The notes beneath the pieces were generated by a model. It made no database searches. It was not told the origin of the DNA and saw nothing but the letters and a program-made list of their open reading frames with translations. A DNA stretch of 64,000 nucleotides, taken from positions 9,547,368 to 9,611,367 of the forward strand of contig NC_092366.1 in assembly GCF_030848805.1 (NCBI RefSeq), given 5' to 3'. The DNA is from Temnothorax longispinosus. Taxonomy: Eukaryota; Arthropoda; Insecta; Hymenoptera; Formicidae. Positions within the stretch are counted from its first letter, which is position 1. Every line of letters begins with the position of its first letter. The translations under genes were made by a program, and so were the position numbers. Positions 22,925 to 35,390 of the stretch are shown one piece after another.

Positions 22925-25430
22925 TGATGATAATAATAATAATGATAATAATATTAGTATGAGATGATTATTGCAAATAAGCTTCTTTATTACATTTGTA
23001 TTTCAAAAACATTAAATAAAGTTTTCTATTTGCAATACCGATGTATTTTGCACTTTACAATTAGCTTGGGATATCTTATATTAAAAGCACACGTTTGCGA
23101 TTTTGCATTAAGCTCATTTTTTACATTTTTTTAATTTTCAGAAAAACTAATATTTAAATTAGATTTACATTTCAGCATTTTAAAGCTTATTAAATTCCTT
23201 TCAAAATAACTTACTACATTTTTCAATTATTCTGCCCATAAATGTCCGATAATCACACAAAATAGATGTGGTACCTCATAATAGGGGACTTTCCTCTAAT
23301 TGTGATTGCATTAATAACGAATATACTGAAATGGAACACGAAATACAGATAACAGATTTTCCATTTTACAGAATATGAATAGTTATTTTAAAGAATGAAT
23401 TACGATGCTTATATATAAACTTCAAATTACATCAATTTATAATGAACTCATTGTCGAGACGTCTTGACAATTAATCCGACCAAAACCAATGGTCGAATTG
23501 TCATAATACTGATAACCAATCGTTGTCGATTATAAAATAGAGTTTTTCTCGTCAATCAATTGGCGGAACAAACATATACCTTTCTGATCTTAAATACATA
23601 ATATTGTACATAACATTGTAATAAAGCATTTTTAGCTGAACTTTATAGAACTTTATAGTTCCATCACTTGACTTTTTAACAACTATCTAAGGTCATTGCG
23701 TTTTTTAAAGATTGCATACAAATATATTCAATAATGGTAATTCTTTACAATAGGGCCCTTTCCGAATTTTGATATTTTCTTGCGGATCTCTTCATAAAAA
23801 CCTTTGTCGTGACTCCGACAGTGATAATCAATCGGGGGAGCCCGAAAAATATGCACCCTATCTATTTTTTTACTTATTTTTACTTTATGTTTTTGGTAAT
23901 TATGTAGTATAGGGAACCATGTCTAAACGCTAATCCGCTATCTTACCAACTAACTCCCTCGGAGTGGGAACTCGCGCGCTTTCGTTACCGTGCGTAACGC
24001 CCTCTATTAGACTCGCTCTCAACTTAATCAACAATTATTTGAGCTACCGATTTAAAAGACATTTTTATATATCGAGAGTCTCGTAAAAGTATCGCGGCTT
24101 TTAAGAAGCTATTAGTTGATACAGCGCCTCTTTTAATTATGCATCGGAGATGCAAAATTGTCAGATAATCCCGATATCGAGCAAGAAGGGGTTAATACGA
24201 CGGCTGCGTCGCAGAATCTCGGCCTCAAGTGTATTCAAGAGATAATCCAATTATTACAGTTTTTGCGATAATATTCCTAATTTAATTATAATACGATATC
24301 TTTATTTCGATATAGTTTCACCGAGATTAATTACCCGCCTCAATAGAGAGATTTCCAATAAATTTGTTTAAATATATTTATCCGATATAAAAATCCCAGT
24401 GGTTTGCCAGAGGCTGGCAGTAGCGGCTCTGCCGCTTTCTCATTTATAAATTTTCCCCGCATCTTTTCCCTCACGATTAATTCCCTCGTCGGATTTTATA
24501 CCGATTCCGTATCGTTCGTTGTTCCGTTGCACCGCATCGCATCCGCTGAACCGCTACGGCAACGAATGAAAGACACTCGATATAACGGGGCGAGATGTCG
24601 CGACATCACCCGATACGAGAGAAGTGGAGTTGGTGGATCTCACAATCTCACGGATAACGACGGCCGAAAAATCGACTTTTAGCTCGTATATATATGCAGT
24701 TAAACAATCGGACCAAGTACAACATATTAGGGAATTAATTAATTAGTTACGCCGGGCGTCTAACGGGGCGTCCGTTTAAAAGGTACAAGAGAGTGAGAAG
24801 CGACACGAGAAATTCGTTATCCTTAAAGTTCCTATCGAAGTACGAGGAAAGAGAATAGAGGAAATGGTAAGGGTAACCACAAACGGGAAACACATACACG
24901 GTATACGCTATTACAAAAAAAATAATAAATATCGTTAAACGTTAATTACAAATCGGCCCAGGCGGCAACGATTCCGAGAGATTCGGTGCCGCCTTGGGTT
25001 TTAATCATTTATCGTAGACATCGATAACGATAATTTTTTTTGTTTGTTAAAAGTGTTACGTGTGCGCGTGTGAGTGTGTGCGTGAACGTGAGTGCGCGCG
25101 CATGTGTGTTTTTTTATATGTATCTCTGAATACGAGTATTTCGTGTCACTTTCGATCTAGAGCAAAGTCGACGAGAGGAAGAGTTGCTTTCTGACATTTA
25201 ATTGAAGGACTTTTTTTTTCTTTTGGCGTTCAAATTAAATCGCGCGTAATAAATGTATTGTTTGTCGATAGATTTCAATGTATAACAACATGTCGTTATA
25301 AAAATTTAATTGTGGAAGCGCAGTTGTGTGCTTAATTGATGCCCGGCTTTGTATGATATAACGTTAAGGTTTTAAACAAAATAAGAAGCTTCCTTCGCCA
25401 GTAAATAAATACAAAACAAAAGTTGTTTTT
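22742..25430. other. FAR1 3' flank (left arm of the inverted duplication)
   Basis: It holds the FAR1 3' UTR, a compound AAT/ATG/ACG triplet microsatellite (22857-22950), AT-rich DNA, and repeat A on the minus strand (23747-23900). A ~1.2 kb GC-richer segment (23930-25100) follows, containing a 92-codon frame at 24404-24682, and then a (TG)n-like tract near 25060-25110. The frame is duplicated in the mirror copy (31343-31621) only because the whole arm is; I recognise no domain in it. Confidence 0.55.
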
Positions 25431-25905
25431 GTTCGACCCAACTGGCCAAATAATTAATATATTTAAAATTCACAACGTTTCAACCGCAATTTCGGTCCTT
25501 CTCAAGTGATTCATCAAGCTATGCATCCTCAAAAACCGCGTACAAAATATCGATTACGTCGCTGACATCGTGCCCTAACCACATCATGCACACGTAAAGC
25601 TAAAAAAGTGAAATAAACTCACGATAGTCAAAAAGATAAAAACGCTCAGAAGTCATAAAATAAAAAGTAAGAATAAAATTGAATTGTTAAGTTATAAATA
25701 ATGTACAAAGTAAAATGAAAGGCTTACATATTCTGTGCGTCAAAACGGAAAATGAGAACGGTAGCGCAGAACGAAGAAACGTCGCAAGCCATAACTGCGA
25801 ACACATCAGTACAGCGTGACAGACGAAGTCATACTAAATGACCGATACATAACAAATAAATTAAAATAGATATGTTCACAGGTGGAAACGAGCAGAACAA
25901 AAGTG
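25430..25905 (-). mobile_element. Penelope-like element 3' region, left copy
   Basis: It lies downstream of the minus-strand endonuclease frame (25910-26250). It contains, on the minus strand, ACTTGAGAAGGACCGAAATT followed by GCGGTTGAAACGTTG. That arrangement, a small hairpin ACCG-CGGT next to GAAACG, is typical of PLE terminal regions as I know them. It mirrors ~30120-30600. Confidence 0.55.
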
Positions 25906-25909
25906 TAAA

Positions 25910-26250
25910 TTAGGTGACGCCAATCACACGGTTGTAATTCGCGGGCAGACTTTCTGTGTCTTTTTGTAGATTGATTGCGCAATCGCATTTTTTAATAAAA
26001 AACATCTCAGAGATTTCTCGTTTCTTAAAGTGTCGCTCCTTATATAAAATTTTTGGTTGTTGCCAATTGAAATCGTGGTTATGCGTGAGACGGTGCTTAC
26101 TAACCACAGAATGATTATCACTATTCTTCCTAATATCACAGAAATGTTCCTTAACACGTGTCTCTAGGTGCCTTTTTGTTTGACCAATATATGCAGCGTT
26201 GCAATTAGCACAATCAATCTCATATATCAACTACGTTTGCTTAAGATTCG
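25910..26250 (-). pseudogene. PLE GIY-YIG endonuclease, 5'-truncated (left copy)
   Basis: The minus-strand frame reads IYEIDCANCNAAYIGQTKRHL then TRVKEHF, the C-terminal GIY-YIG nuclease of Penelope-like retroelements with its CxxC zinc-binding pair. The reverse transcriptase is missing: homology to the right copy ends at ~26252, where a different PLE piece begins on the plus strand. The head-to-head junction is the inner boundary of the left arm. The right copy differs in places (IYEID versus IYKID). Confidence 0.85.
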
Positions 26251-26252
26251 GC

Positions 26253-26342
26253 TGACGTACGTTTTCATAAGTCTAATCTAATCGAAATAAAAAAGATTCT
26301 TTCAAATTATTGTTATCCAACAAAATTAATTAACAAGTACAT
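26253..26342 (+). pseudogene. PLE reverse transcriptase thumb fragment (part 1 of right copy)
   Basis: In frame with 29557-30115 once the intervening TIR element is ignored, this codes LIEIKKILSNYCYPTKLINKY, which resembles the region C-terminal to the RT palm in PLEs. It stops at the 10-bp target site ACAAGTACAT. It proves that the centre of the inverted duplication is single-copy PLE sequence belonging to the right arm. Confidence 0.7.
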
Positions 26343-26899
26343 GGGGGGAAATTCACAGTCGGCATTGGTGTACAAAATTTCGGCAGTGGACTGAAAAAAG
26401 TAAGCAGTGGCCTATAATATTGACGGCATTGTCGTCAGTGGTTGGGGAGTGGTATTAATGACATGTGGCAGTGGCAGTGCAGGAGGTATTGCATAGCATT
26501 GCTAAGGCAGTGTCCGAATTTTATCCGGCATTGACTCGGCAGTACGGCAGTGGACGCCCCCTACGTTTTTTTTAGAAAATACGTATATCCGAATACCTAA
26601 TAGATAGCACTATATTGACTACATCTTAAACAACGTTATATTTCCAAAATGTTTTTACGCTATCTTAAAACAACAAAATAGCAACACATTCTGGTATAAA
26701 CGTTTATTCGATTTGAGCACTCTGTATATTTTTTTTCGCATGGGAGGCCAGCTTGACACAGATTCTAGCCCCACCACATACTAAAAAACTCAGTGCTCAA
26801 ATAAAAAAAAAAACAATACACCAAAATTTGTTGCTTTAAGATAGCGTAAACAAGTTTTTGAAATATAAGGTTCTGTAAACAATACCACTAATAAATACT

Positions 26900-28330
26900 G
26901 CATCTTCGACCGTTATCTACGACTTTGATAGCTAAAAACTAAGTAAAAGAACTTGTTGCTCAGCTCTTTTTGGTCTTAAAATATTCTATGGACCGTGCCC
27001 TATCAGAATATGCAACTTACGATTATGTTGCTTACCCCTAACTGCAAATAAACTGATGAGGCTATGGATTGTGGAGTGGAGAGAAGAGAGAATACGTAAT
27101 GTACAATATACTTCGCGTTCCTTTATTGAAAAGATTAATACTGTGGATACGTTACAAAAACGACTTCTGTCGGTTACCGTCGTGCAGCGACTCGAAGTAA
27201 CATGCGCGATCGCGAGACTCGCTACCTCTCCTCTACCGCGCTCGGCAATATTCGGATACGCTCGTGCGCCTACGCGCTAAATGCGACGACCTGCCTCAAT
27301 ATAAACAAATTATTTATCTCCGCGTCGACCGTTATCTACAACTTTGATGGCTAAAAACTAAGTAAAGGAATTTGTTGCTCGGGTCTTTTTGTTATTTAAA
27401 TATTCTATGGACCGTGCCCTATCAGAATATGCAACTTACGATTTTGTTGCTCGCTCCTAACTGCAAATAAACAAATTATTTATCTCCGCGTCAGCCGTTA
27501 TCTCGTTATCTACAACTTCAATGGCTAAAAACTAACAATAAGTAAAAGATTCTTATTTTACTTTATAGTTTTAAGACCAAAAAGAGCCGAGCAACAGATT
27601 CCTTTACTTAGTTTTTAGCCATCGAAGTCGCAGATAACGAGATAACGGTCGACGCAGAGATAAATAATTTGTTTTTTTTTTGCAGTTAGGGGCGAGAAAC
27701 AAAATTGTAAGTTGCATATTCTGATAGGGCACGGTCCGTAGAATATTTAAATAACAAAAAGACCCAAGCAACAAATTCCTTTACTTAGTTTTTAGCCATC
27801 GAAGTCGCAGATAACGGTCGACGCGGAGATAAATAATTTGTTTATTTGCAGTTAAGGGCGAGCAACAAAATCGTAAGTTGCATACTCTAATATGGCACGA
27901 TCCATAGAATATTTTAAGACCAAAAAGAGCCGAGCAACAAATTTTTTTACTTAGTTTTTAGCCATCAAAGTTGTAGATAAAGGTCGACGCGGAGATAAAT
28001 AATTTGTTTATTTGTAGTTAGGGGCGAGCAACAAAATCGTAAGTTGCATATTCTGATGGGGCACGGTCCATAGAATATTTTAAGACCAAAAAGAGCCGAG
28101 CAACAAATTCCTTTATTTGGTTTTTAGCCATCGAAGTCGCAATAACGAGATAACGGTCGACGCGGAAATAAATAATTTGTTTATTTGCAGTTAGGGGCGA
28201 GCAACAAAATCGTAAGTTGCATATTCTGATAGGGCACGGTCCATAGAATATTTTAAGACAAAAAAGAGCTAAGCAACAAGTTCTTTTACTTAGTTTTTAG
28301 CCATCGAAGTCGTAGATAACGGTCAAAGAT
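26900..28330. repeat. Inverted tandem arrays of ~160-210 bp satellite units
   Basis: Units contain GCTAAAAACTAAGTAAA, GGACCGTGCCCTATCAGAAT and the CGCGTCGACCGTTATCT word. About three are in one orientation (26900-27545) and about five in the other (27553-28325). The units differ by small indels and by presence of an extra CGAGATAA. A GC-rich block (27110-27290) interrupts the left array. Confidence 0.75.
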
Positions 28331-28657
28331 GCAGTATTTATTAGTGGCATTGTTTATAGAACCTTATATTTCGAAAATTTGTTTACGCTATCTTAAAACA
28401 ACAAATTTTGGTGTATTGTTTTTTTAAATTTGAGCACTCTATATGTGTTTTTTAGCATGTGGTGGGGCTAGAATCTCTGTGTCAAGCTGACCCCTCCCTA
28501 TGCGAAAAAATATATATAGAGTGCTCAAATCGAATAAACGTTTATACCAGAATTTGTTACTATTTTGTTGCTTTAAGATAGCGTAAAAATATTTTGGAAA
28601 TATAACGTTGTTTAAAATCTAGTCAATATAGTGCTGTTAAGTATTCGGATATACGTA

Positions 28658-29055
28658 GGGGAGACCGGGGCTAACTCGACACAATTTTTTTCAAAGCAAT
28701 TTTCAACAATTAATTAAAATTTTCAAGCAAATTTAATGGTACACATTTAAAGAGCGTTCCTTCAGGTACAAAATTGCTTAAGGAAATTTTGCTGTACGTC
28801 GCTTAGTTTTGCCCGAAAGCTCGATGAAAGAGTAGACCATTTTCGAAAGATCAGAAAAATTACTTTTCACTATCAAAAACGCTTATGTCGCGTTAAAAAT
28901 TACACTATAACTCAGAATGTTACCAAATTCCGTTGATAATACTAGCACATAAAGACGCATTTACAGTAGGAAAGACAAGTTTCTACGATAGATTTAAATT
29001 GGCAAAGAGCCTAGTGTCAAGTTTGCCCCGGTGTCGAGTTAGCCCCGGTCTCCCT
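28658..29055. mobile_element. GGGGAGACCGGGGCTA MITE, copy 1
   Basis: The TIRs GGGGAGACCGGGGCTAACTC and GAGTTAGCCCCGGTCTCCC are flanked by TA (28656-28657; TA also just after 29055). A second member is at 43885-44780. Only the outer ~15 bp are well conserved between the two members. Confidence 0.75.
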
Positions 29056-29556
29056 TACCGTATTTTCTAAAAAACGTTATATTTCAAAAATGTTTTCACG
29101 CTATCTTGGAGCAACAAAAAAGCAACAAATTCTGGTGTATTTGTTTTTTGGATTTGAGTACTCTATATAGGTTTTTTATTATGACGATAAGCTGCCCCCC
29201 CCCCATTTCGATCGCCGTTTCTTGCTAAACGGCTTGAGCAACAAAATCCGGACTAGAGCAACAGCACATAAATAGCACTAAATTTTTTAATAGGTGCGGA
29301 TTTTTTTGCAATAGTGGGGGGGTTAACTTGATAGAGGTGGCATTGGCGTATAATAATGGGCAGTACGCGACAGCGTTGATAATTTCATGGCATTGCCTTA
29401 ATTTTATATTATTTATATATAGGATTGACGGCATTGTAGGTATTGACTAAGCATTGTCGGCAGTGTACGAAAATGTCGGCAGTGTTTTACAGCAATGCCA
29501 AAAATCGGCATTGGTGTACAAAATTTTGGGTTGTGAATTCCCCCCCACAAGTACAT

Positions 29557-30115
29557 TAACATCAGGCTTAACGAGTTACAGACACGTCATAACAACAATA
29601 ATAGTTCTAGCAGTAACAATGCAGCCCGGGATCCTCGAAAATTTATCACTATACCGTATATTAAGGGTCTCAGTGACGGTGTTGGCCGTACAATGCGTGA
29701 TGCAGAATTTAAGGTTCTCCTCACCATTCCGAAAAAGTTGGATTGTATTATTAGAAGGGGGAAGGATACGCTACCAAATCTTAAGCAAACGGAGTTGATA
29801 TATAAGATTGATTGTGCTAATTGCAACGCTGCATATATTGGTCAAACAAAAAGGCACCTAGAGACACGTGTTAAGGAACATTTCTGTGATATTAGGAAGA
29901 ATAGTGATAATCATTCTGTGGTTAGTAAACACCGTCTCACGCATAACCACGATTTCAATTGGCAACAACCAAAAATTTTATATAAGGAGCGACACTTTAA
30001 GAAACGAGAAATCTCTGAGATGTTTTTTATTAAAAAATGCGATTGCGCAATCAATCTTCAAAAAGACACAGAAAGTCTGCCCGCGAATTACAACCGTGTG
30101 ATTGGCGTCACCTAA
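29557..30115 (+). pseudogene. PLE C-terminus with GIY-YIG endonuclease (right copy)
   Basis: An open frame runs from the TIR-element junction to TAA at 30113-30115. It has an RT-distal linker (PYIKGLSDGVGRTM), then IYKIDCANCNAAYIGQTKRHL and TRVKEHF of the GIY-YIG nuclease. PLEs use this nuclease for target-primed integration at telomeric or internal sites. The RT is truncated upstream at 26253 and the frame is broken by the 3.2 kb element, so this copy is dead. It is otherwise well preserved. Confidence 0.87.
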
Positions 30116-33100
30116 TTTACACTTTTGTTCTGCTCGTTTCCACCTGTGAACATATCTATTTTAATTTATTTGTTATGTATCGGTCATTTAGTATGACTTC
30201 GTCTGTCACGCTGTACTGATGTGTTCGCAGTTATGGCTTGCGACGTTTCTTCGTTCTGCGCTACCGTTCTCATTTTCCGTTTTGACGCACAGAATATGTA
30301 AGCCTTTCATTTTACTTTGTACATTATTTATAACTTAACAATTCAATTTTATTCTTACTTTTTATTTTATGACTTCTGAGCGTTTTTATCTTTTTGACTA
30401 TCGTGAGTTTATTTCACTTTTTTAGCTTTACGTGTGCATGATGTGGTTAGGGCACGATGTCAGCGACGTAATCGATATTTTGTACGCGGTTTTTGAGGAT
30501 GCATAGCTTGATGAATCACTTGAGAAGGACCGAAATTGCGGTTGAAACGTTGTGAATTTTAAATATATTAATTATTTGGCCAGTTGGGTCGAACAAAAAC
30601 AACTTTTGTTTTGTATTTATTTACTGGCGAAGGAAGCTTCTTATTTTGTTTAAAACCTTAACGTTATATCATACAAAGCCGGGCATCAATTAAGCACACA
30701 ACTGCGCTTCCACAATTAAATTTTTATAACGACATGTTGTTATACATTGAAATCTATCGACAAACAATACATTTATTACGCGCGATTTAATTTGAACGCC
30801 AAAAGAAAAAAAAAGTCCTTCAATTAAATGTCAGAAAGCAACTCTTCCTCTCGTCGACTTTGCTCTAGATCGAAAGTGACACGAAATACTCGTATTCAGA
30901 GATACATATAAAAAAACACACATGCGCGCGCACTCACGTTCACGCACACACTCACACGCGCACACGTAACACTTTTAACAAACAAAAAAAATTATCGTTA
31001 TCGATGTCTACGATAAATGATTAAAACCCAAGGCGGCACCGAATCTCTCGGAATCGTTGCCGCCTGGGCCGATTTGTAATTAACGTTTAACGATATTTAT
31101 TATTTTTTTTGTAATAGCGTATACCGTGTATGTGTTTCCCGTTTGTGGTTACCCTTACCATTTCCTCTATTCTCTTTCCTCGTACTTCGATAGGAACTTT
31201 AAGGATAACGAATTTCTCGTGTCGCTTCTCACTCTCTTGTACCTTTTAAACGGACGCCCCGTTAGACGCCCGGCGTAACTAATTAATTAATTCCCTAATA
31301 TGTTGTACTTGGTCCGATTGTTTAACTGCATATATATACGAGCTAAAAGTCGATTTTTCGGCCGTCGTTATCCGTGAGATTGTGAGATCCACCAACTCCA
31401 CTTCTCTCGTATCGGGTGATGTCGCGACATCTCGCCCCGTTATATCGAGTGTCTTTCATTCGTTGCCGTAGCGGTTCAGCGGATGCGATGCGGTGCAACG
31501 GAACAACGAACGATACGGAATCGGTATAAAATCCGACGAGGGAATTAATCGTGAGGGAAAAGATGCGGGGAAAATTTATAAATGAGAAAGCGGCAGAGCC
31601 GCTACTGCCAGCCTCTGGCAAACCACTGGGATTTTTATATCGGATAAATATATTTAAACAAATTTATTGGAAATCTCTCTATTGAGGCGGGTAATTAATC
31701 TCGGTGAAACTATATCGAAATAAAGATATCGTATTATAATTAAATTAGGAATATTATCGCAAAAACTGTAATAATTGGATTATCTCTTGAATACACTTGA
31801 GGCCGAGATTCTGCGACGCAGCCGTCGTATTAACCCCTTCTTGCTCGATATCGGGATTATCTGACAATTTTGCATCTCCGATGCATAATTAAAAGAGGCG
31901 CTGTATCAACTAATAGCTTCTTAAAAGCCGCGATACTTTTACGAGACTCTCGATATATAAAAATGTCTTTTAAATCGGTAGCTCAAATAATTGTTGATTA
32001 AGTTGAGAGCGAGTCTAATAGAGGGCGTTACGCACGGTAACGAAAGCGCGCGAGTTCCCACTCCGAGGGAGTTAGTTGGTAAGATAGCGGATTAGCGTTT
32101 AGACATGGTTCCCTATACTACATAATTACCAAAAACATAAAGTAAAAATAAGTAAAAAAATAGATAGGGTGCATATTTTTCGGGCTCCCCCGATTGATTA
32201 TCACTGTCGGAGTCACGACAAAGGTTTTTATGAAGAGATCCGCAAGAAAATATCAAAATTCGGAAAGGGCCCTATTGTAAAGAATTACCATTATTGAATA
32301 TATTTGTATGCAATCTTTAAAAAACGCAATGACCTTAGATAGTTGTTAAAAAGTCAAGTGATGGAACTATAAAGTTCTATAAAGTTCAGCTAAAAATGCT
32401 TTATTACAATGTTATGTACAATATTATGTATTTAAGATCAGAAAGGTATATGTTTGTTCCGCCAATTGATTGACGAGAAAAACTCTATTTTATAATCGAC
32501 AACGATTGGTTATCAGTATTATGACAATTCGACCATTGGTTTTGGTCGGATTAATTGTCAAGACGTCTCGACAATGAGTTCATTATAAATTGATGTAATT
32601 TGAAGTTTATATATAAGCATCGTAATTCATTCTTTAAAATAACTATTCATATTCTGTAAAATGGAAAATCTGTTATCTGTATTTCGTGTTCCATTTCAGT
32701 ATATTCGTTATTAATGCAATCACAATTAGAGGAAAGTCCCCTATTATGAGGTACCACATCTATTTTGTGTGATTATCGGACATTTATGGGCAGAATAATT
32801 GAAAAATGTAGTAAGTTATTTTGAAAGGAATTTAATAAGCTTTAAAATGCTGAAATGTAAATCTAATTTAAATATTAGTTTTTCTGAAAATTAAAAAAAT
32901 GTAAAAAATGAGCTTAATGCAAAATCGCAAACGTGTGCTTTTAATATAAGATATCCCAAGCTAATTGTAAAGTGCAAAATACATCGGTATTGCAAATAGA
33001 AAACTTTATTTAATGTTTTTGAAATACAAATGTAATAAAGAAGCTTATTTGCAATAATCATCTCATACTAATATTATTATCATTATTATTATTATCATCA

Positions 33101-33136
<36 letters not shown>

Positions 33137-33283
33137 TCATCATCATCATTATATTATTATTATTATTATTACGCAATTGAAATAAAAATGTAATGATAGC
33201 AATACAGTGACAATATATATACAGAGTGCTCGAATTATATGTCATAAAAAATCTCATATACATGTAAGACAAACATGTAAAAG
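30116..33283. other. FAR2 3' flank (right arm)
   Basis: This is the mirror image of 22742-25909, reading outward from the PLE: PLE 3' region (to ~30600), the GC-richer segment with the unassigned 92-codon frame (minus strand, 31343-31621), repeat A (32125-32278, plus), AT-rich DNA, a polyadenylation hexamer of FAR2 (33005-33010, minus) and the triplet microsatellite. In the stretches I compared base by base I found no clear difference from the left arm. Confidence 0.6.
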
Positions 33284-35355
33284 TTATGTACATATAATTG
33301 TAAATACGATCCAGACAATCCAAAAAACGGCAAAAGTAAAAATAATTTTTAACGTTTGATGAATCCAATAAAATCTAAAATAAAAGATTTTTTTATCAAT
33401 AAAAACTAAACTTAAACTAACAAAATTAATCAAAAATTAAAAAAGATCTGTTACCTCCTATACTTGATACGACTGATTTGTAAACTACTGTCATCTTCAT
33501 TTAATAAATAAAGTCGTAAACCCATATAATGATCAATTAAATATTTTGTCCAGTCAAATCCAACCATGCTGAAATTAAATAATTGCTGATCATCTTCACT
33601 GAGATGACTCCACATCGCTTGAACATTGTCAGTGGAAAAATTCCATTCATTGTTGCAAAAAGGTTGGATCGCGTTGGAAAATTTGTCGACCTTCTTACAT
33701 AACTTCCACATTCTGAAATACATATAGAACTATTATAATTTTTTACATTATAAAGATAGAATTTTATTTGGTCTTGATACAAACTATGAGATATATATAC
33801 ATCAAGTAATAAAAACAATATTTAAATCTACGTGATACCTTGGGTTACGATTCATACATATGTTTATAGCATCTATAAGTAAAGCCGGAAGGAAATGACC
33901 GAGCCAAACGCAAATTCTGTACGGTATTTTACGTTGAAAGTAAAATGCTAAGGGGAAATATATGGCATTATGTAGAGGATACATCTTATTTATGTCAAAA
34001 AGTGTATAAGCATATTTATGCCACGTAGGTCCATCAACTGGTGACACAAAATTATAAATTAATGTATCCTTGCCTCTCCTACAAGATAAATCCATTTAAA
34101 CATAATTATGTTGTACATTAATTATACTTCTTTACACATATCAGAGTCATTTATAATCATATGCTAATGTTCGTGTGTGTGTGTGTGTGTGTGTGTGTTT
34201 GTGTGTGTGTGATTACGATGATACCTAATTGTAAGTAACTATAACGTATTTAGGATACACATATCCGTCCGAGTGTTTTATGCTTCTTAAAAATATCCTT
34301 TCCCTCCACAAACTACAGTATTTTGGAATAGTTTTATTATAGAATATTTACGATATTCTAGACAGTTAAATGATAATAGCAACTGAATACTAATTCTTTT
34401 ACTTTTTTGGTCTATTAACTTTCATATTTAATTGTTATACCTCCATGATGTTAATTTGTTACAAGCATTAAGAAATAATTTTAATATATAATAAGTTATT
34501 AAAAATCATGTCTAAAAAATAATCTAAACAATTTATGAGGTTGACCCATTGTTATGCCATTATCTAATGACAATGTTCAAAATAGTAGAAATAAAATTTC
34601 TTGTAAATTAGCTACGGAGATGAATATGTTGGTCAAATACCTGATCATACCTGAATTGATTAAAGACTTCCCATGAGCTAGCGATTAATGCATTTACTGT
34701 AAAATCAACGGGCACTATATCTGCTCTGAAATCGGGATTATAATGATAAAATCTTGTGATTCCAAGTAGCGAAGGTACTATAAGGCCTAGTGGCCCAAAC
34801 ATATTCTCCATCCATCCGACAAAAGGTTCATTGGCGCTAGATAAAACTGAAAAAAATCTTAATTATTCCTTATTATGTAGATTCACATGAATCAAACTTA
34901 TTGTTTGCTAAACGCGCGCGCGCACACACATCTTGTTCATTATTATATTACAATTGTAGAATTTTACAGCACATAATTATGTAAAGCAGTTGAAAATTAT
35001 TAAATATAAATGTTCCTCTTCTAAAAAGGAGATGTGAAGTTTATTGTTGCCGCTTTTCCGCGATGCCGATTGGTTCTCTTGCTGCGCTTACTTCATTTGC
35101 AGCTGTCATTGTATATTTTGACAGTTGTGTATAATAGGGTTAATAGTGAAATGTTAAAGATAAATAGCGCGCGCGTAGCGCGCGTCTGTAGTGTCTAGTA
35201 TTTAGTAAATTCTTTAGCAATAAAACTGCTATTGCTTCCTCATAGAAAAAGCTTTATTGTGATGGTGAAAAAAACTTTTTTTCGAAATTTTAAAGGAAAT
35301 AGATTTAGAATGTTCTAAAATGTCGAGAAATCATATTAGTAGAAAATGTCCGGAA

Positions 35356-35390
<35 letters not shown>

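Larger units (their letters stand above)
26343..29546. mobile_element. 3.2 kb TIR element with 10-bp TSD, inserted in a PLE
   Basis: The ends are GGGGGGAAATTCACA and, inverted, GGGGGGGAATTCACA. They are flanked by identical ACAAGTACAT (26333-26342 and 29547-29556). A 9-11 bp duplication suits a Mutator-like superfamily, but there is no transposase, so this is inference. Terminal regions are full of GGCATTG/GGCAGTG words. The body is a second inverted repeat (26570-26740 versus 28500-28660) enclosing tandem ~160-210 bp units (key words ACTTAGTTTTTAGCCATC and GGGGCGAGCAACAAAATCG) in opposite orientations. A smaller MITE (28658-29055) is nested near the right side. Confidence 0.75.

Noticed and set aside
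24404..24682. 92-codon open frame conserved in both arms (also 31343-31621)
   Set aside because: Conserved only because the arms are duplicates; no domain, no splice context, composition like the surrounding DNA.
25480..25520. Possible hammerhead ribozyme in the PLE 3' region (TTGATGA ... GAAACG on the minus strand)
   Set aside because: PLEs can carry hammerheads, but the core here is TTGATGA rather than CTGATGA and I could not fold stems I and II; mirror at ~30530 has the same defect.
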